NCBI RefSeq assembly: GCF_002968635.1
Contig: NZ_PVBN01000005.1
Span: 62,001-126,000, forward strand
Direction: 5' to 3'
DNA: 64,000 nucleotides
Origin: Neorhizobium alkalisoli
Lineage (GTDB): Bacteria; Pseudomonadota; Alphaproteobacteria; Rhizobiales; Rhizobiaceae
Shown here: positions 7,551 to 14,937 of the stretch, one piece after another
How positions within the stretch are numbered: position 1 is the first letter of the stretch
Layout: the number at the start of each line of letters is the position of its first letter
The notes under the pieces: generated by a model
What the model was told of the DNA's origin: nothing
Databases searched by the model: none
The model's input: only the letters and a program-made list of their open reading frames with translations
Program-made: the position numbers and the translations under genes

Positions 7551-8393
7551 TCAAAGCCCCTTCAAGCGCTGCATACCCTCCGCCAGCGTCCAGAGCGCGC
7601 GATTGAGGCCGACATTCTGGTCGATGCCGTTGATGGCGCGGGTCTGGGTGCGACGAATGCGGCCGTCTGACGTCTGGCGGCGTCCCCGCAATCCGCCCCG
7701 GATGAGATTTTCCTGAATGACGTTGAACGTGCTCCAGACGCTTTGCCCCGCATCCTCGTGCCGGCGGGGCATGATGATCTGGTCCGGCTGAACCGGGCTT
7801 TCCTCTTCGCCATAGCGGGCGACAAGGCTGGCCTCGGCCAAAACCCGCTGCTCGTCTCGCGAAAGCCGCGTTTCCTTCATGGTCTCGGCGGCGTCGATGA
7901 GGCGCGGGAAATCCTCGGCGACGGTATAGACGCCCTCGATGATCTGATCCTGAATGCCGCCCTTGTGGGGAACGCGGATTTCCTCGAAGCGCTCGCCCGC
8001 GATCATGCTGTTGGTGCAGACGAAACGCAGCAACCCCGCGAACATCTGATAAGCGCTCGTCCCGTCATGGCTGTTGACGATGATGACTTCCGCCGCCTCC
8101 GGCTTGCCGATCCCGCCATCCCGGCGCAGGCGCAGCATATGCTTGGTGTGGCCGTGGCGGCTTCCATCGCGGGGAACAGACTGCACGGCGAAGAACGGAA
8201 ACCATCCTTCCCGGCGCAAGCCCTCCACGATGTCAATGGTGGGGACATAGACGTAACGCTCGGAGCGGCTGTCATGCGCCTCGCGGGCGAAGATGGACGG
8301 GACGTGCCGGAACAGGGCTTCGTTATCGAGCGGTTCGCGTCCGGTGATCTGATGGGCATTGCGGCCGAACCGGGTGGCGAGCTGGTGATACAT
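7551..8393 (-). CDS. DUF932 protein
   Basis: A 280-aa protein of the DUF932 (plasmid/phage-like) family: VPSIFAREAHDSRSERYVYVPTIDIVEGLRREGWFPFFAVQS at the N-terminus, a central MFAGLLRFVCTNSMIAGERFEEIRVPHKG core, and STFNVIQENLIRGGLRGR near the end. Members are common on plasmids and ICEs and have no settled function. The ATG at 8393 has a GGAAGGA block upstream. The upstream ~200 bp are almost identical to those of the ParB-like gene (see repeat entries), so both genes are probably expressed together by the same signal. The in-frame extension to 8504 is translation of that repeat and is not real. Confidence 0.85.
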   Translation of the reverse strand: MYHQLATRFGRNAHQITGREPLDNEALFRHVPSIFAREAHDSRSERYVYVPTIDIVEGLRREGWFPFFAVQSVPRDGSRHGHTKHMLRLRRDGGIGKPEAAEVIIVNSHDGTSAYQMFAGLLRFVCTNSMIAGERFEEIRVPHKGGIQDQIIEGVYTVAEDFPRLIDAAETMKETRLSRDEQRVLAEASLVARYGEEESPVQPDQIIMPRRHEDAGQSVWSTFNVIQENLIRGGLRGRRQTSDGRIRRTQTRAINGIDQNVGLNRALWTLAEGMQRLKGL

Positions 8394-8407
8394 GGTCTTT
8401 CCTTCCG

Positions 8408-8603
8408 TGGGTCTGGGTTGGAGCGCAGCGCTGCGCTGCAACCCTGGCCGTCGCCGAGACCGGGGTAGAAAGGTGCAAGGGCGGCCGGGCCGGAGGGGGA
8501 TCACCCGGCCTGCACGGAACGGAGGAACGACGTGGAGGAAGGCTGGGGAGACCGGCCCGGTCGAGCGTCAGCGATCCCTTGCGCCGCGCGAGGGCAGCGC
8601 CCT
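8408..8603. repeat. Duplicated upstream region, copy A (before DUF932)
   Basis: This region is nearly identical to 14308-14531. It contains a perfect 16-bp palindrome AGCGCAGCGCTGCGCT at 8422-8437, flanked by GGGTTG and CAACCC so that the whole can fold into a 30-base hairpin with one mismatch. It also holds a GATCACCCGGCCTGCA block and a second conserved block around GAAGGCTGGGGAGACCG. It carries the promoter/leader side of the minus-strand DUF932 gene. Confidence 0.75.
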
Positions 8604-8741
8604 TAGCCAGACTGTCGGCTGAAGCGCAGGCGCAAGCCGGGGAGAAGATCCGATCGGGATGCCGATCTCCTTGTTCCTTGAAGGCGGCGAGCATGAGCAT
8701 AGAGAAGCCCCGCTCTCGGCGGGGCTTCTGAAACGCTGGCC

Positions 8742-9059
8742 TCAGTCGCCGTTGCGGCGGGACCAGATGAGGTTGTGACCGCTGCCGTCCTCGGCTTCGA
8801 CCAGGCTGGCGTAGATCGGGGCCGGGAAGCTCGGATCGTCCAGCTTGACGGAGAGGTATTCGCGTTGCGTTTCGCGGGCGGTCTTCTTCCAGGCCGCGCC
8901 GAACTCGGTCGCGCCGGCGAAGATGCGAAAGTCCGGGCCGCGCTCGCTTTCGCCCTCCGAGGGGACGAACTTGGCCTTGACGTTGAGGGTCAGGGTCTTG
9001 ACCGCGCCGGTGAAGCCCGCGCCGTTTTCGTTCTTGGTAAAGGTGCCGATGGTCGCCAT
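8742..9059 (-). CDS. DUF736 family protein (second copy)
   Basis: A 105-aa DUF736 protein, MATIGTF at the start, then [57 protein letters not shown] and a tryptophan near the end. It is a diverged paralogue of the copy at 2764-3099. The ATG at 9059 has AAAAGGA upstream; upstream in-frame codons are discarded for that reason. It stands upstream of DUF932 on the same strand, separated by copy A of the duplicated leader. The function of the family is unknown; its presence is a marker of alphaproteobacterial mobile elements. Confidence 0.85.
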   Translation of the reverse strand: MATIGTFTKNENGAGFTGAVKTLTLNVKAKFVPSEGESERGPDFRIFAGATEFGAAWKKTARETQREYLSVKLDDPSFPAPIYASLVEAEDGSGHNLIWSRRNGD

Positions 9060-9919
9060 TGTCGTGTTCCTTTTCCTGTCGGGCCGCAACATTACGACCT
9101 CGATGGGGGGCGTGAGACCGGGGACGATCGGCCCGCACTCACAGGGCTGGAACGAAGTGGAAGGCGGCCGGCGACGGCTTTTTTGCTTCGCGATGCAAGC
9201 CGAAGGCGGCGGAAAAAAGCTGGTGACGGACGTTGCGGGAGACGAGCGAGGCGAAGCCAGTCTTCGGTCAGACCCATGCCAATCGAGATCGCGGATGGAG
9301 CGCCCGTTTCAGGAGATCGGCGGAATACGGCACTGGTGGCGGCCTCTCGCACATCGGCGCTCGAGAGCGGAAACGGCGCGGCTCAGCAAGGTCGATGGCG
9401 CCGGCAACCTGATCCTCGCCGCCACGGCCATGCTCCGGGCCTGGGCGAGAGAGATGGACACGCGGTCCTGTTCCCGCACCATCGCGCGACGATCCACGGA
9501 CGACGCTGCCGAATTTCCCCGCACACCGCCGCCTGGATGGTCCCAGCTCGAATGGGCGCTCCGCGCCTTCCGGCCTTTCTTTGTCACCGGGCAGGGTTCG
9601 AGCGCAGCAGCCCGACTCTTGTTGGCGTCAATGCGTTGACGATTGGGACCGGCCCCTCGGAATCCTCGCCGCTGTGGGCCGTTCCCGAAATGGCCGCCGC
9701 CGCATCTCGCGTCAGCGATTGAAGCCGTATGGTGGAAACGCGCCATTGGCGTGGTTCCGGCGCAGCCAAAAGCGCGGCCCGAAGGGGACGCCACAATGTT
9801 TTCTGCGAGAATCTTGCGCCTATGAGCCGTCGCAAAAATTGGTATTCTGCGACGCAGCATAAATCAGACGCGAAAGTCTCGATTTAATTTGGAATTCGCG
9901 ACAACAGGGCCGAGAGAGC
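9060..9919. other. Long intergenic region without a supported gene
   Basis: These 860 bp hold overlapping ORFs in several frames on both strands (for example 9309-9860 minus and 9092-9352 minus), all arginine-, alanine- and proline-rich and with no domain I recognise. The right end becomes AT-richer from about 9830 and contains CGTCGCA/TGCGACG arms at 9827-9853, a recombinase-site-like dyad. The change in base composition marks the start of the RidA-DUF3088-GST cargo. Confidence 0.4.
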
Positions 9920-10294
9920 ATGAGAAAAAACATATCATCAGGCTATTCCTACGAGGATACTTACGGCTACTCCCGCGCGGTCAGGGTTGGCGATCAGGTG
10001 TTCGTTTCCGGCACGACGGCCCGCCCGCCCCATCTCGACGGGAACGCCTATGTGCAGGCGCGGGCAGTACTAGAGACGATAGCGCACGCTCTTTCCGAGG
10101 CTGGCGCAGACCTTCGCCATGTGGTGCGGACGGTGGCCTATGTGCGCGATATGGCCGATGCGTCCCTAATTGCCCGCGCCCATTCCGAGAGCTTCGATAG
10201 TGTCAGGCCAGCGAGCACCATCGTAGAGGTTTCAGGTCTTACGCCTGCTGAGGCGCGAGTTGAGATCGAAGTCACCGCGATCATCGTGGAATAG
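9920..10294 (+). CDS. RidA (YjgF/YER057c/UK114) family protein
   Basis: A 124-aa protein with the RidA fold: YSRAVRVGDQVFVSGTTA, then QARAVLETIAHALSEAGADLRHVVRTVAYVRDM and RPASTIVEVSGLTPAEARVEIEVTAI. RidA proteins hydrolyse reactive enamine/imine intermediates released by PLP enzymes; the arginine of the RPA-S motif binds the substrate carboxylate and is present. It is the first of three small + strand genes (RidA, DUF3088, GST) with lower GC than the ICE backbone, which look like acquired metabolic cargo. The first ATG of the frame is used, with a GAGAG purine block upstream. A paralogue outside the canonical RidA subgroup is likely because the linker regions differ. Confidence 0.85.
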   Translation: MRKNISSGYSYEDTYGYSRAVRVGDQVFVSGTTARPPHLDGNAYVQARAVLETIAHALSEAGADLRHVVRTVAYVRDMADASLIARAHSESFDSVRPASTIVEVSGLTPAEARVEIEVTAIIVE

Positions 10295-10311
10295 CTGTCG
10301 CGCAAATCCCA

Positions 10312-10366
10312 CAGATCGTCTGAAAACTCCCATCAGGAACCACGCTAAGGGTTTTGGGACGATCTG
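10312..10366. repeat. Imperfect inverted repeat downstream of ridA-like gene
   Basis: CAGATCGTC (10312-10320) is repeated as GACGATCTG (10358-10366), with AAAAC/GTTTT extending the arms inside. One arm includes CACGCTAAG, reminiscent of the inner end of Tn3-family terminal repeats, but no GGGG end, transposase or partner repeat was found. It may be a terminator stem or a relic transposon end. Confidence 0.35.
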
Positions 10367-10425
10367 TCTGACTTTTATGCGCATTTTTGGTATTTCTATC
10401 CCAATATACCAATCAGGGATGAAAG

Positions 10426-10773
10426 ATGACCCGCGACAAGCTCTTTTTATTGCGTCCGGATTTTGAAGACCCGGCCTATCCGGGCCAGCGGTTCTATTGC
10501 TGGCACTGTGCTCTCATGGAAGGCGTACTAGCCTCATTTCCGGCGCTGGCAAGTCGGCTCGACGTAGAACGAATCGAGTGGCCCCGGCCGAGGCTTCCGA
10601 TCATTGCGCTTGTAGGGGAAGAAAACCAGTCTCTCCCGTTGTTGGTGCTGGCGAATGGGGTAACGTCACCCCATCAAACGGGCACGTATCAGGGCCGGGG
10701 GGTCATTTCGGAGAAGGACAAGATTCTCGCTGCTTTGTCAGAGCGGCATGGTTTTCCTTTGCCGCATCCGTAG
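10426..10773 (+). CDS. DUF3088 protein
   Basis: A 115-aa protein of the DUF3088 family: KLFLLRPDFEDPAYPGQRFYCWHCALMEGVLASFP, then ERIEWPRPRLPIIALVGEENQSLPLLVLANG. The YCWHC-x-M-EG element resembles a thioredoxin/glutaredoxin-fold active-site region, and the LPLLVL segment is placed like the cis-proline strand of such folds. The family is small and uncharacterised. It stands between a RidA-like gene and a GST, which suggests a shared detoxification or thiol role; that is inference. The ATG at 10426 has AGGGATGAAAG upstream. Confidence 0.75.
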   Translation: MTRDKLFLLRPDFEDPAYPGQRFYCWHCALMEGVLASFPALASRLDVERIEWPRPRLPIIALVGEENQSLPLLVLANGVTSPHQTGTYQGRGVISEKDKILAALSERHGFPLPHP

Positions 10774-10858
10774 GCAGTCGCGCAGCTCCTGAAGCCCGCT
10801 ATGTTGCATGTTTTGGGACTTCTGCGAAAAGGTGAATTTCAGATAAGGTATATCCACC

Positions 10859-11497
10859 ATGATCTATACCCTCCATGCCGCGCCCGGATCGTGCTCCTTA
10901 GCTCCTCATATCGTGCTCGAAGAAATCGGTGTGCCCTATCACCTCGCTCTAATCTCAACGGACAAGGGTGACGCGCGAACGGAGGAGTTTCGGAGGTTCA
11001 ATCCAAAAGGTAGGATTCCGGTCTTGACGGGGAAAAACTTCTTCCTCACGGAAGCGCCTGCCATCCTGCTCCATCTTGCCCAAACAAGCCCTACATCAAA
11101 CTTGTTAGAGTCGGGCCAGGAGAGTTTTATTAGAGCTGTAGAGTGGTTCAACTGGCTGTCCGGCACTGTACATGCCGTGGCTGTGAGAATGATCTGGAGG
11201 TCTGAGTATTTTCTTGACGATGCTTCATATCACCCCGCGATTGTGGCCAAGGGCCACGAGCACCTTATGGCAGCTTTTTCCCTCATCGAAGCCAAGATGA
11301 AAGACCGGCCTTGGACGTTGGGAAGCCGATATTCGGTGGTCGATCCGTATTTGCTGGTTTTCAATCGATGGGGAAACCGGATGAAGATTGATATGCAGCG
11401 GGACTATCCAGCCTGGACAGACCACGCGAAGCGGCTGGCTGACAGGAAAGCCGTTCAAGCCGCACTTTCCCAAGAAGGTATCGCCTTATGGGAGTAA
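10859..11497 (+). CDS. Glutathione S-transferase family protein
   Basis: A 212-aa protein with a GST N-terminal thioredoxin-fold domain (MIYTLHAAPGSCSLAPHIVLEEIGVPY, with serine in the beta-class GSCS position, and KGRIPVL containing the cis-proline). An all-helical C-terminal domain follows (SRYSVVDPYLLVFNRWGNRM). It probably conjugates or reduces electrophiles with glutathione in the cytoplasm. It ends the RidA-DUF3088-GST cargo. The ATG at 10859 follows an AAGGTATATCCACC leader. The substrate cannot be told from sequence. The gene is AT-richer than the ICE backbone, consistent with separate acquisition. Confidence 0.85.
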   Translation: MIYTLHAAPGSCSLAPHIVLEEIGVPYHLALISTDKGDARTEEFRRFNPKGRIPVLTGKNFFLTEAPAILLHLAQTSPTSNLLESGQESFIRAVEWFNWLSGTVHAVAVRMIWRSEYFLDDASYHPAIVAKGHEHLMAAFSLIEAKMKDRPWTLGSRYSVVDPYLLVFNRWGNRMKIDMQRDYPAWTDHAKRLADRKAVQAALSQEGIALWE

Positions 11498-11667
11498 CGT
11501 GACTGACGCCAGACGCCCTACTGTCGCGAAAATCCTGATTTTTTAGCAAGTGCGGCGGCCGGTTGAAATTGCTTGGCAATTCCTGCCGCAAAACTCCCTT
11601 GCGAAAATCGGAGTTTCCCGACCGACTTTGCGACATCACACATTTTTTTTGTTGGCCAGCGCCAGCA

Positions 11668-12072
11668 TCAGGCGGTTGGCGTCGCCAACCGCATCAGTGC
11701 TGAGACGAAGGCGAACGCCCCGCCGATGATGCAGCAGATTTGCCGCCGGGTTTCGGACGGCATGGCTCCCTTGGTGACGCCGTGGACAAGCGCATATCCG
11801 GCGAGGGCTGCGGGCGCTGCGAAGACCAGTACCACGATCAGGCGCAGGATCGGCGAGCGCAGCGTTTCGAACAACAGCGCCAGAATGCCGACGGCGGCGA
11901 CGGCGGCGGCGAAGCCGACAAGGCCCGCGCCGATGAAGCCGGAGCCGGTCTGATAGGCGAACTGCGCGGCGGTGACGCCGAGCATGAACGGCAAGGCATA
12001 GACGGCGAGCGTATAGGCCAGGACGCAAAGTCCGGCGATTAGCACACCGCTCATCAGCATGACGGCAATCAA
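11668..12072 (-). CDS. Small integral membrane protein, unknown function
   Basis: A 134-aa protein with four predicted membrane segments: VMLMSGVLIAGLCVLAYTLAVYALPFML, FIGAGLVGFAAAVAAVGILALL, LRLIVVLVFAAPAALAGYALV and CCIIGGAFAFVSALM. Related four-helix proteins sit next to ParB-like genes in alphaproteobacterial ICEs, but I do not recognise a named family. A longer ORF in another frame (11636-12424) is a shadow. It lies just downstream of the ParB-like gene on the same strand and could be co-transcribed with it across the 131-base gap. Confidence 0.65.
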   Translation of the reverse strand: MIAVMLMSGVLIAGLCVLAYTLAVYALPFMLGVTAAQFAYQTGSGFIGAGLVGFAAAVAAVGILALLFETLRSPILRLIVVLVFAAPAALAGYALVHGVTKGAMPSETRRQICCIIGGAFAFVSALMRLATPTA

Positions 12073-12203
12073 GGCGTTCCTCCTTCACGGTCGTTGCGAC
12101 CGTGGCGATGGTCGAGGTGATCGGGCCGCGCAGTCGCGCGGCCCGCGATTTTTCGGGATGGAAAAATAACCGGGATTGCTGATGCGACCCCGGCCTGCTT
12201 TCC

Positions 12204-14294
12204 TCATTCCGCAGCGATGGCGAAATGGTCATCGTGGGTTTCCTGCGAGGGGGCGGGCTCGACAGTATCGGCGGCGAAGGTCTCGACCTGCTGGTCGAGC
12301 CATGCCGGGCGCTCGGTGCGCAGCACGGGCGGAAGCCAGCCGGTTCCAGCCAGAAGCTGTTCGGCGGCTTCCGCCATCTCCACCTTTTTCTTGTCCGCGA
12401 TCCGCTCCGCCGCCTCTTCGCCAAGGGCCTCGCGGACGGCGGCGAAGATATGCGCCTTGGTGACGCGCCCGAGATAGGTCCGCACGGTGGGCGTCCAGTG
12501 TGCCGTCATGTCGAGCGTCACCGCCGTCGCCAGCTTCTCGGCTGTTTCATGAGCGCGGCGCTTATTGCTTTCCCATGGCAGCTTCACCGCGTTGACGGTG
12601 AGCGAGGCGCAATGAGCGAGCAAGACCATCAAGCTCGCATGATCCAGACCGGCGACGAAGCCCCAGAGGTCGGCCACATCGCGCGGCATGTCCGCTGCCC
12701 ATCCCGCATGACGGTCATCCAGCATCTTCGCCGCCGCCGTGTCCTCGATGCCGTCCGCGTGGGCCGCGAGATAGTTGCTGGTCGGACGGATTTCGAGGCA
12801 ATGCACATCCACGCCGCCGCGATAGAAGGTCTGCGCGGCCAGCGTATGGATGACGGCGATGAGCGCCATATCCGGCTGCTCGCCAAGAGCAAGGCGCAGG
12901 CCAAGGGTGCGATGCGCGGTCAGGTCGCGGATGAGCGCGTCCGACAGCGGCTTGCCTGCATCGCCGGCATCCTTTTCCAGCTCCGGCGCGGTTTCGGGCA
13001 GGTCGCCGCCTTCGCCGTCCCTGTCGAGGATTTCGCCGTCCGCGTTGACGCGCACGCCGTCGATGACGGTTTCGCCGTCCTCGACGGTTTCCGCTTCCGG
13101 CTCCGGTGCCTCGTCCTCGGCACGGATGAAGCCGCGTTCGATCCGAACATCGCCATTATGGCCGACGACGACGAACGCACCGCCGCGCGCGATCTCGTCG
13201 GGATCGTAGGCATGGCGCTTGGCGTCGATCCGCTCGATCTCGGCTTCAAGCTCCGCAAGGCGCGCATCCACCTCGGGCGGGAGGTCGATATCGGCGTCCT
13301 CCCATTCCGCCGTCAGGCGCTCAAGCTCGTCCTGCGCGGCGTCGTACGCGGCGGCATCTTCCGCCGAAAGCTCTACCGAATGCGAATAGACGCGGCGCAT
13401 CCCGTGCGCATGGGGAAAGTCCAAATAGGCGGCGGTCCACTTCCACCCTTCGGCCTCCCGCACCTCGGCGGCGATCCGTTCCAGCTTCTCGACGGCAAGC
13501 CGGTCCAGCAAGGCGGGGTCTTCAAAGAACCCGCCGCGATCGTCGGTGAACAGGTCGCGGATGATGTTGCCGCCCGCTTCGGTATAGGCTTGCGCGCCGA
13601 CGAAGACCGCGCAGCGATCCGTCGCCGCGACGCTCATCTTGGTCAGGTCGCGCCGGATGATGGACGGATCGCGGTTATAGGACAGGTTCTCATAAACGTG
13701 TTCCTGCCGCGCGTGATCGTCGGTGATGGCGAAGGCCATCAACTGGTCCAAGGTCAGGTCGCCGTCGCGATAGACCTGCAACAGTTTCGGGCTGACAGCG
13801 CCGAGCCGCATCCGCTGCTTCACGACATGGGTGGTCACGCCGAACCGGGCGGCGATTCCCTCCGCGCCCCATCCACGATCCTCCGAAAGCTCGCGGAAGC
13901 GCTCGAACTGGTCGGCAGGGTGCAGGTCTTCGCGGGTCACGTTCTCGTCGAGGCTGATTTCCGCCGCGTCGTTCGCCGTGTCGATGACGCAGCGGATGGG
14001 TTCGGTCTTTTTGATCTCCTTGCGCTTCACACGCAGCATCTGCGCCTGCCTGCGGCCTTCCCCGATGCTGACGAGATAGAAGCCGGTCGGCACGCCGTCC
14101 GCGTCCGCTTCCGGCTCCACCACCAGATTTTGCAGGATGCCCTTGGCGGCGATGCTCGCGGCCTTCGCCTCGATAGACACCTCGCTGTGCGGGGTCTTGC
14201 GGGCATTCTTCGGGTGCTTCTTGAGCTTGTTGAGCGGGATGAAGACGGTCGTGCCGTTTTCGACGGTCGGGGCGTTGGTTTCGGTCGTGGTCAT
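12204..14294 (-). CDS. Large ParB/RepB/Spo0J-family nuclease-domain protein
   Basis: A 696-aa protein. The N-terminus holds a ParB domain: IPLNKLKKHPKNARKT, then SIAAKGILQNLVV and VSIGEGRRQAQML (the GERR-like motif), DENVTREDLHPADQFERFREL, and an HTH (GIAARFGVTTHVVKQRMRLG). The remaining ~450 residues are acidic, with a Glu/Asp-rich hinge at about 400-480, and match the long plasmid/ICE ParB-like proteins often found with DUF932. Such proteins may act in element maintenance or as sequence-nonspecific regulators rather than true partition, since no parA is seen. The ATG at 14294 has GGAGAAAG upstream and replaces a longer ORF reading through the leader repeat. A 798-aa antisense ORF is a shadow. 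Confidence 0.85.
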   Translation of the reverse strand: MTTTETNAPTVENGTTVFIPLNKLKKHPKNARKTPHSEVSIEAKAASIAAKGILQNLVVEPEADADGVPTGFYLVSIGEGRRQAQMLRVKRKEIKKTEPIRCVIDTANDAAEISLDENVTREDLHPADQFERFRELSEDRGWGAEGIAARFGVTTHVVKQRMRLGAVSPKLLQVYRDGDLTLDQLMAFAITDDHARQEHVYENLSYNRDPSIIRRDLTKMSVAATDRCAVFVGAQAYTEAGGNIIRDLFTDDRGGFFEDPALLDRLAVEKLERIAAEVREAEGWKWTAAYLDFPHAHGMRRVYSHSVELSAEDAAAYDAAQDELERLTAEWEDADIDLPPEVDARLAELEAEIERIDAKRHAYDPDEIARGGAFVVVGHNGDVRIERGFIRAEDEAPEPEAETVEDGETVIDGVRVNADGEILDRDGEGGDLPETAPELEKDAGDAGKPLSDALIRDLTAHRTLGLRLALGEQPDMALIAVIHTLAAQTFYRGGVDVHCLEIRPTSNYLAAHADGIEDTAAAKMLDDRHAGWAADMPRDVADLWGFVAGLDHASLMVLLAHCASLTVNAVKLPWESNKRRAHETAEKLATAVTLDMTAHWTPTVRTYLGRVTKAHIFAAVREALGEEAAERIADKKKVEMAEAAEQLLAGTGWLPPVLRTERPAWLDQQVETFAADTVEPAPSQETHDDHFAIAAE

Positions 14295-14307
14295 GGTCTT
14301 TCTCCTA

Positions 14308-14531
14308 TGGGCTTGGGTTGGAGCGCAGCGCTGCGCTGCAACCCTGGCCGTCGCCGAGACCGGGGGGTGCAAGGTGCAAGGGCGGCCGGGACGGAGGGGG
14401 ATCACCCGGCCTGCACAAGCAGATCAAAGCCATGGGCGAGAGTGAGAAGCACGCATCCGCGCGGAAGGCTGGGGAGACCGTCCCGGTCGAGCGCCAGCGA
14501 TCCCTTGCGCCGCGCCAGGGGGCAGAGCCCC
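14308..14531. repeat. Duplicated upstream region, copy B (before the ParB-like gene)
   Basis: This is the partner of 8408-8603: the same 16-bp palindrome at 14322-14337 within a 30-base hairpin, the same GATCACCCGGCCTGCA block, and the same GAAGGCTGGGGAGACCG block, separated by a short variable spacer. Copy B lies in front of the minus-strand ParB-like gene, in the same relative position as copy A to DUF932. Confidence 0.75.
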
Positions 14532-14781
14532 CAAGCAACCGGCCCGGTCAAAGCGAAGCGGCGGCCGGGCGTAACGATCAGGATATGGAGCCCCAGAAGG
14601 CTTGAGCCAGTAGCATCCTGATCGCCGCGTTCTCGCTAGGAGAGGGGGCGTTGCGGGGGTCTCCCCGCAGAAGGGGTCGACCGAGACGAAAGGCTCGGGC
14701 GCAGGGGAAGGCGTTCCCCTCCCGTGAAATCGGTCCGCAGCGGTCTCGAATTTCAGCCTGGCCCAACGTACCTTACAGCGC
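14532..14781. other. Spacer between ICE backbone and defence cargo
   Basis: No gene is supported. ORFs on both strands (14424-14789 minus; the N-terminal 93 codons of the frame that starts at 14651) are proline/arginine-rich and unconserved. This is the divergent promoter region between the ParB-like gene and the truncated SRAP gene. Confidence 0.4.
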
Positions 14782-14937
14782 ATGTGCAACGACTATCAGT
14801 TACATGTCAGGTGGGAAGAATACTGCGAGGTGCTGCAAGCCCTGGAGCTTGGCGTGCAGACACAGCGGGGCGAATTTTCGCGCTTCGTCACTGACGGAAC
14901 GCTGGTCGAAACCATCAGGCCGGGCCGCAATGGTTAG
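14782..14937 (+). pseudogene. Truncated SOS response-associated peptidase (SRAP/YedK-type) 5' fragment
   Basis: The 51-codon frame starts MCNDYQLHVRWEEYCEVLQ. The MCNDY start is the hallmark of SRAP proteins, whose Cys2 crosslinks abasic sites in single-stranded DNA. Real members are about 200 aa; here the frame leaves homology after about 30 residues and stops at 14935-14937. The next gene begins inside its last codons (ATGGTTAG). The fragment suggests the defence cargo was inserted into an ICE-borne SRAP gene. A functional short peptide is possible but unlikely. Confidence 0.6.

Noticed and set aside
9309-9860. 183-aa minus-strand ORF and overlapping ORFs in the 9.1-9.9 kb gap
   Set aside because: Arg/Ala/Pro-rich composition, no domain, no ribosome binding site, and competing ORFs in all frames.
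10312-10366. Tn3-family terminal inverted repeat
   Set aside because: Only a partial likeness (CACGCTAAG); no GGGG end, no partner repeat within reach and no transposase or resolvase. Kept as a generic inverted repeat.
12225-14621. 798-aa open frame on the + strand
   Set aside because: It is antisense to the ParB-like gene, whose domains, ribosome binding site and start are clear; the + frame has no domain.
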